The notes: generated by a model from the letters alone, not told the origin. A DNA stretch of 64,000 bases from Durio zibethinus (GCF_002303985.1 NW_019167826.1:10029406-10093405); one strand, 5' to 3'. Positions 9,538 to 21,007 are shown, numbered from the stretch's first letter. A program made the numbers and translations.

Positions 9538-11083
9538 AGTTCAAGAATTTTAACCTGATTTCTTTTCGTAGCTCACACTGGATGCACTATCGACTAGGCT
9601 TCCCTTATCTCTTAGGATTGACTAACCTATCTGTAAGTGCTATTTACATGGAACCTTTCCCCTCTTTAGCTTTCAAAGTTCTTATTTGAATATTTGCTAC
9701 TAGCACCAAGATCTACACCGATAGCCACTCCACCCAAGATCGTGCCTTAGGTTTTGTGACAACTACTGCACCCTCTTACTTATTGGGGCCTAGCCCTTGC
9801 CCTAATAGCTAGGTATAGGTTGCACGCTTAAGCACCATTCATTTTTAGGTCTAGTTGATTCGACAAGTGAGTTGTTGCACACTCTTTAGCGAATTTCAAC
9901 TTCCATGGCCAGTGTTCTGCTATCTTAATTGACCAACATTGTTTGTGGGTTTTAGGTTAGCACGAAGTTAGGCACTATAACCCAGCTTTCGATTCATCCC
10001 ACATCTCCAGTTCTGCTTACCAAAAAATGGCCCACTTAGAGCTCTTGATTCCATTACATGGCCCAACAAAGCAATTGCACAATTCTACCCATTTAATTTG
10101 AGAATAGCTTGGGTATCCAATGCCTCTAATCATTGGCTTTACCTAGTAGAACTCACTAAGGGCTTTAGCTATCTTAAGCAAAAGTTTGAAGGGAATCAGC
10201 TACTAGACATTTTTATTAGTCTTTTGCCTTTATACCCAAGTTAGATGAATGATTTGCACGTTAGTATTGCTATGGGCCTCCACTAGAGTTTTCTTTGGTA
10301 TCGCCCTACTCGGGTCCTGATAGGCATGCTCACACTCAAACCCTTCTCAAAAGATCAAGGTCGATCAATGGTGCACCTGCAAGGGATTCCACCAATTAGT
10401 TTCCTTACACTTTATAAGTTTTCTAGCTTGTTGACTCGCATAAATATTAGACTCCTTGGTTCATGTTTGAAGACAGGGCAGATGGGGAGCCCGCAGGCCA
10501 ATGCTAAGAGCACACAAGTGCCAAGGAACTTTGAGATAACGCGTGCTCCATTCCATGATCACTACAATGACGTACTCATGGACATATCAAAAGCCTGGGC
10601 CTAGGCCACCACTGTGACTTGTATCAGTCTATGCCCTAAGCTTATTGGAAGATCGGCTCTTATCGTTCCACATATGATTGAGCCGTATCATCACCCTTAT
10701 CTACTTCCCTCTTAACAATTTCAAGCACTCTTTGACTTTTTTTCAATGTCTTTTTCATCTTTCTCTCATGGTACTTGTTCACTATTAATGTCTCACTTGC
10801 ATTCAACCTTGGACGAAATTTATCACCGGATTGGGGTTGCATTCCCAAATAAACCAACTTGTAGATAGTGCCTCATAGTGCGACAAGGTCTAGGCATAAT
10901 GGGGATCTCACCCTTTTTGGTGCCCATCTCCAAACTACAATTTAGATGCTTCGAGTGCTCGATTCTCAAGTTGGGCTTTTCTCAGTTCGCTTGCCATTAC
11001 TAGGGGAGTCTTGGTAAGTTTCTTTTCCCTTGGTTATTGATATGCTTAAACATAGTAGGTAATCTTGCCTAACCTAGGGTTGT
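9538..11083 (-). rRNA. 25S rRNA pseudogene, 5' half only (unit 1)
   Basis: Reverse complement of the first ~1.5 kb of plant 25S. Recognisable blocks run from aattttaacctgatttc (9543) through gaatatttgctact, gtgagttgttgcacactc, gcctctaatcattggcttta (about 10120) and atgctcacactcaaaccctt to tattgatatgcttaaac at about 11036, the classic 25S 5' end. The 3' ~1.9 kb is missing and replaced by spacer repeat sequence, so no complete large-subunit rRNA could be made. CpGs are nearly gone and many small indels are present. It is followed directly by ITS2. Confidence 0.9.
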
Positions 11084-11316
11084 GATGCGAGCATCGACCA
11101 AGCGATGTGGGAGGTTCGATAAGGTCCAAATGCACAATGAGTGTGTGTCACCAGAGATAAGGTACATTGGGAGCTTTACCACCAATGGTCATGGTGCTAT
11201 CATTGCCAAAGACTCATTTTTGGGCCAACTACGACTGATGAGATCATAAGAGGCCATCTTTCGCCCCTTCACACAGAGCTCGATGGGTGGGGTTTAGAAG
11301 GGGTGATGATGCATGA
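11084..11316 (-). other. ITS2 (unit 1)
   Basis: About 233 bp between the 25S 5' end and the 5.8S 3' end. It aligns with the other four ITS2 copies (for example tcatttttgggccaac near 11215). The length is normal for angiosperm ITS2. Confidence 0.75.
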
Positions 11317-11475
11317 CACCCAAGCAAGCATGCCCTTGGCCTAATGGCCTAGGGTGCAACTTACATTCAAAAGACTCAATGGTTCACAGGATTTTACAAT
11401 TCACACCAAGTGTCATATTTTGCTATGTTTTTCATCAATGCGAGAGTTGAGATATCTATTGCCAAGAGTCATTTT
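11317..11475 (-). rRNA. 5.8S rRNA pseudogene (unit 1)
   Basis: About 159 bp, reverse complement of plant 5.8S, recognised by cttggcctaatggcctaggg, ttcacaccaagtgtc, cttcatcaatgcgagag-like and gccaagagtcatttt. Full length, but with many transitions: the nearly invariant tcgatgcgag and cattcaaagactcgatgg helices are altered. Placed correctly between ITS2 and ITS1. Confidence 0.9.
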
Positions 11476-11763
11476 GGTTTTTCACATGTCAAAATGAGTC
11501 ATAGTGCCACTTGCACACACACCATAAATGAAAGGGTGATGACACACACACTCAATTTCATTTCAGTTCCTTGGCATGATTCACGCCGGGGGTTTGTTAT
11601 TTAGCCACGGGTGACAACACTAATTATTTCACCCACCTAAGAGGCAAAATGAATCGACCGTCAGAGACACCTAAGGCCAGAAGGGCTGGGAGCAAGGAGG
11701 CACCTTTGCCCCCTTGGTGTTTTGTTAACGCATTCATGGGTGATTGGTTGAGCTAGTTTTGAT
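11476..11763 (-). other. ITS1 (unit 1)
   Basis: About 288 bp. Around 11566-11590 it holds ttccttggcatgattcacgcc, which on the minus strand is a decayed but readable form of the flowering-plant ITS1 core motif (GGCRY, 4-7 bases, GYGYCAAGGAA). This is the best taxonomic marker in the window. Confidence 0.75.
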
Positions 11764-13459
11764 AGTGATCCTTCCACAGGTTCACCTACGTAAACCTTGT
11801 TATGACTTTTTTTCCTTTAAATGATAAGGTTTAGTGGACTTCTCATGATCCAAACATTTTATCAGGACATTCAATTTGCAGGAGTGATGGGTGGTGTGTA
11901 CAAAGGATAAGGACGTAGTCAATGTGAGCTAATGACTTACGTTTACTAAGAATTCCTTATTGGAGACCAATAATTGGAATGATCTATCTCCATCATGATA
12001 AAATTTCAAAGATTACTCAGGCTTGTCGGCTAAGGCTATAGACTCGTTGAATACATTAGTGTAGCGTGCATGTAGCCTAGAACATCTAAGCGCATCACAA
12101 ACTTGTTATTGCCTAAAACTTCCTTGGCCTAAGTGACCATAGTCCTTTCAATAAGCTAGCCATGAAGGATCACCTTTGCGTAGCTAGTTAGTAGGCTGAG
12201 GTCTTGTTCGTTAATGAAATTAACCAGACTAATCTTTGCACCAACTAAGAACTACCATGCACCACCACCCATAGAATCAAGAAAGAGCTCTCAGTTTATC
12301 AATCCTTACTAAGTCTGGATCAATAAGTTTCCCTGTGTTGAGTCAAATTAAGCTACAAGAGCCACTGCAGGTGGTGCCTTTTCATTAATTCCTTTAAGTT
12401 TTAGCCTTGTGACCATACTCCCTTTGAAGCCCAAAGACGTTGATTTTTCATAAGGTATCGGCAAAGTCCTAAAAGTAACATCTGCTAATCCATGGTCGGC
12501 ATCATTTATGGTTAAGACTAGGATGGTATAAGATTAGCTTCAAGCCCTAACTTTCATTCTTGATTAATAAAACATCTTCAACAAATGCTTTTGTAGTTGT
12601 TATCTTTCATAAATCCAAGAATTTCACCTTTGACTATGAAATACAAATACCTGCAACTGTCTTTATTAATCATTACTCTAATCCTGAAGGCCAATAGAAT
12701 AGGACAAAAATTCTATAATGTTATCCCATGCTAATGTATACAAGCATAGGCTAGGAGTGCATCACTAATAGTAGGGATGAGTATACTGGTGCTCACCATG
12801 AAGCAGACCAAACGACCCAACCATAGTTTCAACTATGAGCATTTTAACTGCAATGACTTAAATTATGCTAGTGGAGATGGAATTCCCATGGCTACTAGCA
12901 CCAGACTTGCCTTCCAATGGATCCTCATTAAGGGATTTAGATCTTACTCATTCTAATTACAGGGCTCATAAAGCCTGGCATTGTTATTTATTGTCACTAC
13001 CTCCCCAAGATTAGGTAATTTGCACACCTGCTACCTTCCCTGGATGTGGTAGCCATTTCTAAGGCTCCCTCTCTGAAATCAAACCCTAATTCTCTATCAC
13101 CCATCACCACCATAGTAGGCCACTATCCTTCCATCGAAAGTTGATAGGGTAGAATTTGAATGATGTGTCACCATCACAAAAGCCATGCCATCCATTGAGT
13201 TATCATGAATCATCATAGCAATGAACAAAGCTTACATCGACCTTTTATCTAATAAATGCATCCCTTTTACAAGTCAAGGTTTGTTGCACGTATTAGCTCT
13301 AGAATTACTATGGTTATCCAAGTAGTAGATACCATCAAACAAACTATAACTGATTTAATGAGCCATTCATAGTTTCACAGTCTGAATTATTTCATACTTA
13401 CATATGGAAGGCTTAATCTTTGAGACAAGCATATGACTACTAATAGGATCAACCAAGTG
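11764..13459 (-). rRNA. 18S rRNA pseudogene (unit 1)
   Basis: Reverse complement of plant 18S, from the 3' end (gatccttccacaggttcacc, 11768) to the 5' end (ggatcaaccaagtgg, about 13446-13459). It is about 1.70 kb against about 1.8 kb expected. One clear deletion of about 65 bp lies near 12752, where gcctactttgagcactctaa is missing. In 11761-11945 I count only three CpGs, where a functional plant 18S normally has about two dozen. Conserved blocks that remain include tcaattcctttaagtttta-like (about 12385) and gcatattagctctagaattact-like (about 13290). It is not a functional gene. Confidence 0.93.
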
Positions 13460-13904
13460 GCATTCCTTTAGGGCATTGGCACCACATGGGCCTCAATGTA
13501 ATGATTGAGTGATGTAGAGAGCCAACATTGAGTACAAGCATCATGCATGTCAAGCACATAAAATGCATAGCATTGGATGAACAAGTTCTAAGAGCCCATC
13601 CTCCCAAAACATTTTAGAACTAAAAGCAGGATCGAACACCAGTGCACCATTACGGCCATGGAGGCTTAGGTGGCACACTTAGGACATAAGGCATGATTGA
13701 GGTCTAACCCATAGCCTTTAAAGACACAAGACAAATGAGGGATGGCAAGACATTTAGTTTGCATTGATTTAAGTATGTAACACAGGATCCTGATTACAAC
13801 CTTAAGGTACGATGACCATATGAGGGAGATTGAAAAAGATGATAGGTTAATAGTTTGATGCAACGAACATGGAGCCTACCAACATGCATAACCATAACAT
13901 CACT
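13460..13904 (-). other. 5' external transcribed spacer (unit 1)
   Basis: Sequence directly upstream of the 18S 5' end. It is homologous to 63673-64000 upstream of the unit 5 18S (shared: cattgagtacaagcatc-like, gatggcaagacatt, tgattgaggt). I looked for a plant Pol I start motif (TATATA followed by a G run, minus strand) and did not find a convincing one. Confidence 0.65.
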
Positions 13905-14206
13905 CATATGCCTATTGAGTACAAGTGGTAGCATCCACATGCACTGGTTTACCACTCATCTTATCAATTACTCAATGAGCAAGTAGAGGAAATGACATAC
14001 GAGGCCACGCCACAACAACTTGGCATGGGAAAAACACAAGCAAGAGCCATGAGACTACCTCTGCCATCCAACAAGTAATAATGGCATGACACCTCCAATG
14101 CTTGGTCTAACCGAGACTGCACACATAAACTCTGCTGTCACTCCCCCAAGAGGATGTTGCTCGACTTAGGGACCTATTCTTAGGGTCTTAGGTGACATTG
14201 GCTACA
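13905..14206 (-). other. 5' IGS segment (unit 1)
   Basis: Homologous to 4884-5175 (gtacaagtggtagcat, gaggaaatgacatacgag, cttggcatgggaaaaac). It is cut at about 14206 by the F2 retrotransposon and resumes at 17406. Confidence 0.7.
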
Positions 14207-15156
14207 TGTGCCATAGTTCATGCATAAATCCTAAGCCAAAAGGGTTGAAAGAAGCATCTTGTATGAATTATTGCTGGTGATGGACTGGGAAGGATCATGA
14301 ATAAGGTCCTAAAGGCACATACAAGGCCCAAGTGTGCAGACTAAGGCCTAGTCTATGGTGTGAGACCATGGTAAGGTGAGCAGCCTAGTGCTGAGAATAA
14401 GGATAGCTCATTAGGATGATCTAGAATGCCCAAAAGAATGGCATAAGTAGGCAAGCATAGAAGGCTCTAGATTAACCCAGAGATAGGCCAAGTACAAGGC
14501 ATAGAAGAGTCTGGAGAAGCCTGGAGGCCAACAAGGTGCACAAGCACTGAAAGTTCCAAAAAAGAATGGCATAAGAATAGTAGTGGGAATTGTAGCACCT
14601 AGACAAAGAAGGCTTTGGAAGGCCCTAGCTTCATGCAAAGTAGAGACCGAGTAGGGAAGGTTTTCAAACACACTAGGTGCTGGCACTCAACAGAAGTGCC
14701 CAGACTCTTATAGACATAAGGCTCAATAGGGAGCCTAGAATAAGCTAGATTTTACAAAAGCCTTTGCCAACTTAAGAAGTGTTTAGGGACCATGAATGGG
14801 TCTAAAAGGCCTATGAAGGCCACAAACTTGGATCAATAAGTGCTATATATGATGAGAAGGCTCAAGTATAAATATGGGCCCTACCCTTTATTTGTAAACA
14901 AGTTAGAAGCCAGATAGCAAAAAGAACCAAGTCATAGATTTAGGCATTGAGCAATTGTACATAGCCTCAAGTAAATAGAAGTTACAATTGCTTTAACTCT
15001 CCTTCCTTGCCTTCTCACAACCTTTTAGGGAGCTAGTGGAGTGCATGGCAAAAGTGTTTAGCATAGAGTTAAGGAAATGGTTGACTTAAGCATACAGACA
15101 CTAGTTTTTTGCCTAAAGCCACATGGTAGCTAAGCTTAAGCTTTTTTCCTAGGACC
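14207..15156 (+). repeat. 5' LTR of the F2 element
   Basis: About 950 bp, collinear with 16527-17405 (shared: gaaggatcatgaataaggtc-like, caagtaaataga, tctccttcc). Its first bases (tgtgccatag) and last bases (aggacca) are degraded relative to TGTCA/TGACA. Confidence 0.75.
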
Positions 15157-15157
15157 A

Positions 15158-15169
15158 TTGGTATATGAG
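15158..15169 (+). other. Degenerate primer-binding site
   Basis: ttggtatatgagct just after the 5' LTR; it corresponds to tggtatcagagc with two changes. A second ggtattagag lies at 15187. Confidence 0.6.
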
Positions 15170-15419
15170 CTAGTTCCAATCAAAGTTGGTATTAGAGTAG
15201 GTTCTGACCAATAGGGATCAAAACCTTCATTATGACTGGTGTTAATATCAATTTAGGTTGCACAAGCCGCTTGCATGCTAGTATACTGGTTGTATTATCG
15301 ACTTGCAAGTGGTTTGCATGATGCAAGCATTGTTGGTCGTAGGTGCCAAGAGTAGGGCATAAAGACGCTTGAGTGCTTCTAAGGATATATGAGAGATACT
15401 TAGTTTGAGCTTTGCATTT

Positions 15420-15900
15420 GTGGTTGAGTGCACGGGTGATATGCATGAGGGCCATCCACCCACTTGTAAGGAGAGAAAGGCTAGTTCAAATGAGAGGTTG
15501 TCATCTATGAAAGCCAAATCGAGGGCATCAAGGATCACATTCGAGTGCTAGACTCTGCATGAGAGAAGTTTGAAAAAGGGTAAAAGTTATAGGTAAGAGT
15601 CCAGTGAAGTGATAGGGTAGGGACTTGAAGTAGGAGTATTGCCATTGCTGAGTCAATGTTAAGGCTAAATACACTAAGCCTCTATAGCCCAAGGGTAAGG
15701 GCTGAGCCAAGGGGTAAGGGCTGAGTGAGAGAGATAAGGGTAGTAGTTCTTCAGGGGAAGAAGAGGCCAATAAGGAATTATAACATCTGAAAGTAAAGAC
15801 TAAGGGTTTAATCTAAGACAAAGGTATGGTGACCATGCCCTTTAACTACTTTTTATACTCAGGACCACATAAGGCCATGGAACACCCACAATGAAAAAAG
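15420..15900 (+). pseudogene. Shortened, decayed Gag of the F2 element
   Basis: The region reads into a Gag N-terminus (EGHPP... RKASSNERLSSM-like, about 15440-15530), a short piece of the helical region, then jumps to the C-terminal end of the Gag core (about 15575-15680) and a zinc-knuckle remnant at about 15843-15890 (YFLYSGPHKAMEHPQ). About 0.5-0.6 kb of the central Gag core, present in the F1 copy at 56960-57620, is absent. The minus-strand F2 copy at 27450-27960 lacks the same part, so the deletion belongs to the family and is not a local accident. Both knuckle cysteines near the start are Y here, and the last ligand is H. The gene is dead. Confidence 0.65.
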
Positions 15901-16059
15901 CACAAAGCCATTCTAATGACTTAAAGAAAGTCTAATGCCAAGAGTCACATGCTTGTTAAATTAAGAGAAAGGGATCTCTTAGGTTCTTGAAGAGGGCAAG
16001 GTGAGTGTGGCAACAGAGAGCCACCAGCCTTGGAGATGGATGGCTTGTCAAACAAAGAG

Positions 16060-16330
16060 TAATGTCTTAAACATGAGCATTGTATGCCTTACACCTATGT
16101 GCACTGCACACCCCAAAAGGCCCATTGAGTGCAAAAAAAGGGTAAGGACCCCATAGTGCAGAGGAGAGGATAATGGCACATCAAACATAGAGATGCTACA
16201 TGCTTTGACAAGCCAAGATCATGGAAACCTATGTCACATGAGTGCTATACACCCTAAAAGGCCCATTGAGCACGATGAGAGGGCAATGGCACATCACCAA
16301 CTAAGGCATTGCTTACTTTAACAAACATTG
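16060..16330 (+). repeat. Internal tandem repeat of the F2 element
   Basis: Two to three copies of a ~120-150 bp unit containing acaccctaaaaggcccattgag and aatggcacatca. The minus-strand copy has the same repeat, with about three units, at 26995-27310. It lies between gag and the 3' LTR. Confidence 0.65.
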
Positions 16331-16526
16331 GTTTCATGGGAATTGCATCGGCTCATGACTAGAACAAGGGATGACTACAAAGGTGTACCAAGAACATCAT
16401 ATACCAAAAATAATCATGTGTGAAGGACCATTGGGATGAGAGTGGGACATAGATCTAGCGTGCGCATAAAGTGAAGGAAAAACATCCCATAGCAATGAGG
16501 GCATTACTAGAATGAGTGGGGCAGAA

Positions 16527-17405
16527 TGTCATGATCTGTGCACAAGTCCTAAGCCAAGTGGGTCGAGAGATGCAGCTTGTTTGAGTTAGTGTGGGTGAAG
16601 GACTAGGAAGGATCAGAATAAGGTCTTAAAGGCACATATGATGCCTAATGAGCAAACCAAGGCCTAGGTTGAGGTGAGAGAGCACGATAAGGTGAGCAAC
16701 ATAGTGCCAAGAATGAGGGCTACTCGTTAGAAGGATCTAGAATGCCCCAAAAGAGAGATGTAGGTAGGTAGGCACGAAAAAGTCTAGAGAAGCCTAGAGG
16801 TAAGCCAGGTGCATGGGCACCAAAGGTTCCAGAGAGGCCTAGCATGGGAAGAGTGCCTAAAAAAAAGGCTTTGGAAGGCCCTAGTTGCATGCAGAGTAGT
16901 AGATAGGAAGGTTTTGGAACTTACTAGGCACGGGCATTTAATGAGAGTGCCCAAACTCTTTCGACCCAAGGCTCAGTGGGGAGCCTTGAACAAGCTGGCT
17001 TTAACAAAGGCCTTAGCCAACCTAAGAAGTGTTTAAGGATCATGAAAGGGTTTAAAAGGCCTGTAAGGGCCACACACTTAAATCAATAAAGGCCATATGT
17101 ATTGGTGAGGCTTAAGTATAATGAAGGCCCTACTATTATTTTGTAAACAAGTTAGAAGCTACACAAGCAAGAAAAATTAAGTCATAGACTTAGGCATTAA
17201 GCAATTGTACATAGCATCAAGTAAATAAAAGTTGCAATTGTTTTAACTCTCCTTCCTAACTTTCTCCTAAGCCTTTAAAAAGCCAATGGAGTGCACGGCC
17301 AAAGTGTTCAGCACAAAGTCAAGAAAAGGCTAACTTAGGCATACGAACGATAGTTTCTTACTTAAGGTAACATGATAACTGGGCTTATGCTCTTAGCCTA
17401 TGACA
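16527..17405 (+). repeat. 3' LTR of the F2 element
   Basis: 879 bp, TGTCATGATCTG at the start and TGACA at 17401-17405. The element-internal sequence just before it (gaatgagtggggcagaa) is the purine-rich priming site. Confidence 0.8.
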
Positions 17406-18731
17406 CATGCATGGGCTTGTCCAAGCTAAGGCATTTTTATGGTTGACAAGAAAGGACCATGAGATTGTTGAATACCTAAAAGACTTGGCTAGATATAGCA
17501 TGCAATTGTAGCTTCTGCTTGTACAAACTTAAATAGCTATTGGCCTATTTAAGGACTTGGTTTAGGGTTTGGGGTAGCATCAGCCATAGGCACAAGCTTT
17601 AGCTTGGCACAACAAGCTTCTTTTTGCATGCATGCCAACTGATCAAGGCCATGGGTGCCTATAGGTCACCAAAGCAACCAGTCATCGGACAACACAGCTA
17701 GAAGGCATGCATGCCTACATTTTGCTCCAAGGACATTGCCATGGTTATATGCAATGATAGATCCATCACACATACCTACTCTTCATATGGAAAGAGAGAG
17801 GGGCCTAGACAACCAGCCCTTAAAAAGCATGAAAAATTTGATAGATATGCTAATAACAGACATTAAAGTGTCTGAAATGGGGACACCTTTTTCAAATAAG
17901 CATATCCCATACCAAGGGTCTATAGGTACCGATGGTGGTTGAGGTATATGCCCACACCAAGGCCCAATATGTGTTGATGGTGTTTAAGGTAAATTCTCAT
18001 AGCAAGGGCCAATATATGCCAATGGTGTTCAATGCAACTATTTGCAACAAAGGCCATCTTCTATTCATGTTGATCAGGCATGTGCCAACATCAGGGGCTA
18101 GCATGTGCCAATGGTGGTCGAGGCAAGCTTGTATAAAAGGCCAGCTTATTCCAATAATGGTTGAGGTATACACCTACACTATGCACCAACATGTGTTGTT
18201 GATGGTCAAGGCCTTCATCAAAGTTTCATTTTGGGCCATGTTGCACATTCTAGAGTTAAGTATGTGATGGTGCCACATTTTTTTGCCAAGAAAACCATCA
18301 TCAGAGAACCTAACTAGTAGAGTTAAAGGTTTCGATGATTATAAGTGGGGCCTGAGGGTGTCTACCATGATGTGTGAGGGGTGCTGGTCTTTGGCCCTTA
18401 TATTGGCTCCCTATTTCCTAAGGAACCTCAACAGCTCACACCCTTTAAAGTGCAAAAGAGGTTTTATAGGTTCACAGCTAATAGCTATTCAAGTGTTTAA
18501 AATGGGGACATTTTTTTCATATGGCCACAAAATCTTCTACATTTTGATTTTTTAGTCGAATTTTTTTAGATGCCAACAAAAATATAAGGACCATGTATAC
18601 CAAATTTAGGGCCAAAACTCCTAAAAAAATTTTAAAAAATCTCAAATCGTAAAAAATTTTAAAAATCTTGAAAAATAGAAAACAAGTCATCTTGTCATGA
18701 AACATCACATGAAGGCTTAGGAGACCGTTAT
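17406..18731 (-). other. rDNA intergenic spacer (unit 1), central part
   Basis: Resumes the spacer after the F2 insertion. 17406-17895 matches 48345-48830. 17895-18230 is a ~45-bp subrepeat array. 18230-18520 is the segment with ttggcccttatattggctcc. 18520-18731 is the AT-rich block. No gene is seen. Confidence 0.7.
17895..18230. repeat. IGS short subrepeat array (~45 bp)
   Basis: Degenerate units such as agcatgtgccaatggtggtc and aggtatatgcccacaccaag. Same position in the spacer as 6775-7110, 29430-29760 and 48835-49220. Confidence 0.7.
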
Positions 18732-19000
18732 ATGAATTTACAAGCCATAAAAATGGCATTGGCATGGCAAAAATATAAAGATGTGCCTGAACCAATGTAC
18801 TACTCAATTGCGGTGTGTATAGTGCACGACTTGGATCCAGATACCCATGCGTGGTATGCATCCCAACATTTGGTGATGATGTTCGAAGAAACTACCTACA
18901 TCAAGGGTCGGTATGTAGTGATGATGGTTAAAGCTTGTGTCGAGGCATGTGCATTCATCGAGGGTCATTCGATGGCATTGGTGGTTAAGCCCTATGCATG
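18732..19000 (+). repeat. IGS long repeat unit (first part)
   Basis: Starts gaatttacaagccataaaaa and ends with two short subrepeats before tgttacaatc. It corresponds to the first half of the ~480-bp unit. Confidence 0.7.
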
Positions 19001-19451
19001 TGTTACAATCCACAAGTTGGTTTAAGTCCAAGGGTTCTCTTCAAGTCAAGAAGTAGTTCCAATTCTAGTAGGACAAGATCTGGCAACCAGGGGGACCCAG
19101 CTTTGAGGCTTACTAAAGGCTTGGGTCATAAGAAACTAGCATAGAACAGTGGTATAGGCAACAATCAAGACTCCAGAAGCTCAGGCATGATATTCAGGTT
19201 TGGCATAATAGAGCTAGGCCTAGGTGCAAGTGATGCATAGGCACACAGTCAGACTTGGGTGCGGGCACACATAAACATAGTCTTAGGAGGATTAAATTTA
19301 AGGGCTTCTAGAAGGCCTAGTGCTATAGCACAATCTTTGACAAGCTAGAATTATGCTGAGCACTTGAGTTTCATAGGCTAACTTAGGCACATGGAGTTAA
19401 TTACCTGTCTAAGGTCGCATAGAGTTTCACTTAAGACTGGAGCTTGTGACA
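19001..19451 (+). repeat. F3 LTR-like sequence in the IGS
   Basis: 451 bp from tgttacaatccacaagttgg to TGACA (19447-19451), with the family markers gtcttaggaggatta and acaatctttgacaagctaga and the terminal block ttcataggctaacttaggca. Confidence 0.65.
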
Positions 19452-20458
19452 CTTGCACCAAGCATCATTTGGTGCTGATGGCACTCGAAGTGTAGATATG
19501 TGCCTTATGAGAGATAAAAGAGTGGTGGGAGGGTCATGTTACACATGCCGCACCAAGTTTTAGCATCTGGCAATGGTGTTTGAGACAAAAACCCTTACCA
19601 AAGGTTAGCATGTGCTGATGGTGGTCAACACATATGCCGAGACCAAGGGCCAACATGTCTCAATAGTGGTTGAGGCATGTGCATACATCGAGGGTCATTA
19701 GGCACTGATGGTGGTCAAGGCATGTGCATGTGTCATGGTTTGCAAGCCATTGTAGGCTGAGAGGTTCTCTTTGAGTTGAGGAGTAGTTCCAATTATAGTT
19801 GGAAAAGGTTTGATAACCAGAGAGACCAGGCCTTAAGGTGTATTAGAGGCCTAAGTTGTGGGAAACTTGCCCAAAATAGTGGTACAAGCAATGATTAAGA
19901 CTTTAGAGGCTCAAGGACAATGTTAAGGTTCAATAGCACTAAGATAGGCCCAAGTGTAGGTAGTGATGAGTGCTTATATGAATTTGCAAGCCATAAAAAT
20001 GGTATTGGGTTAGTAGAAATATGAAGATGTGCCTGAACTCACTAACTACCTAGTCTTAGTGCACATGGTGTACACATAGCATGTGTTGATGGTGTTCGAG
20101 GGAACTACCTGCACAAAGGGCTAGCATGTGCCAATGGTGGTCAAAGCTTGTGCTAAGACCAAGAGCAAACATGTCCTAATAGTGGTCAAGGCATGTGCGT
20201 GTGTCATAATCTACAAGTTGGTCTAAGCCTAGGGGTTATCTCTGAGTTGAAGAATAGTTCTAGTTTTAGCGAGATACGGTATAACAGCTAGGGGGATCAA
20301 GTCTTGAGGCTTATTGGTAACCCAGGCCATGGGGAACTAGCCTAGAATAGTAGTATGGGTAGTGATCAAGACTTCAGAGGCTCAAGCATGGTGTTCACAT
20401 TTGGCAAAATTGAGCACCATAGGCCAACATGTCTTGTTGGTGGTCGAGGCATGTGCAT
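19452..20458 (+). repeat. IGS short subrepeats and long repeat unit
   Basis: 19452-19740 holds degenerate short subrepeats. An F3-like half unit follows to about 19980, then a long repeat unit starting at about 19981 (gaatttgcaagccataaaaa). Between about 20400 and 20458 the order is scrambled by a small deletion joining caaaattgagcacc to ataggccaacatg. Confidence 0.6.
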
Positions 20459-21007
20459 GTCTCATAGTTCGCAAGTTGGTCCAGGCCCATGGGTTCTCTT
20501 TGAGTCAAGAAGTAGTGCCAATTCTAGTAGAATAGGGTTTGATAGCTAAAGAGACTGGCCTTAAGGCCTACTGGAGTCCTAAGTCATAGGCAACTAGCCT
20601 AAAATAGTGATATGGATAATGATCAAGACTCCAGAGTCTCAGGCATGGTGTTCAGGTTTAGCAAAATTGAGCTAGGCCCAAGTACAAGTGTTAGTGAGTG
20701 ATGAATGGGCATATAGTTAGACCTAAGTGCAAGCACTAATGATTGAAGGGTGAGCACACCATTAGACCCAAGTACAGGCACTGGTGACCAAGTTACAAGT
20801 GCATGGTTAGACCTAGGTGTGGGCATGCCTAAACATAGTCATGGGAGGATTAGATTGTGGGCTTCTAAAAGGCCTAGTACTATAGTACAATCTTTGACAA
20901 GCTAGAATTATGCTAAGCACTTGAGTTTATAGGCTGACTTAGGTAGACAGAGTTAATTACCTATCCAAGGCTGCACAACATTTGGCTTAAGATCAGAACC
21001 CATTACA
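20459..21007 (+). repeat. F3 LTR-like sequence in the IGS
   Basis: About 549 bp, with degraded ends (tgtctcata ... cattaca). It carries an expanded internal set of cacagttagacctaagtgc-type repeats at 20680-20830, which explains the extra length. Confidence 0.55.

Larger units (their letters stand above)
14207..17405 (+). mobile_element. F2 gag-only LTR retrotransposon (TR-GAG-like)
   Basis: Complete structure: 5' LTR 14207-15156, primer-binding site 15158-15169, internal region of about 1.4 kb with a shortened gag, purine tract before 16527, and 3' LTR 16527-17405 ending TGACA. It sits in the rDNA spacer: catg (14203-14206) before the element and catg (17406-17409) after it look like the target duplication, and the empty site is seen at about 5170 (gattacatgcacaggctt). 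The leader (15180-15330) is clearly related to that of the F1 element, but the LTRs are a different subfamily. Confidence 0.85.

Noticed and set aside
13460..14206. Search for a Pol I promoter (TATATA followed by Gs, minus strand)
   Set aside because: No convincing match; the nearest candidates are broken and differ between units 1 and 5.
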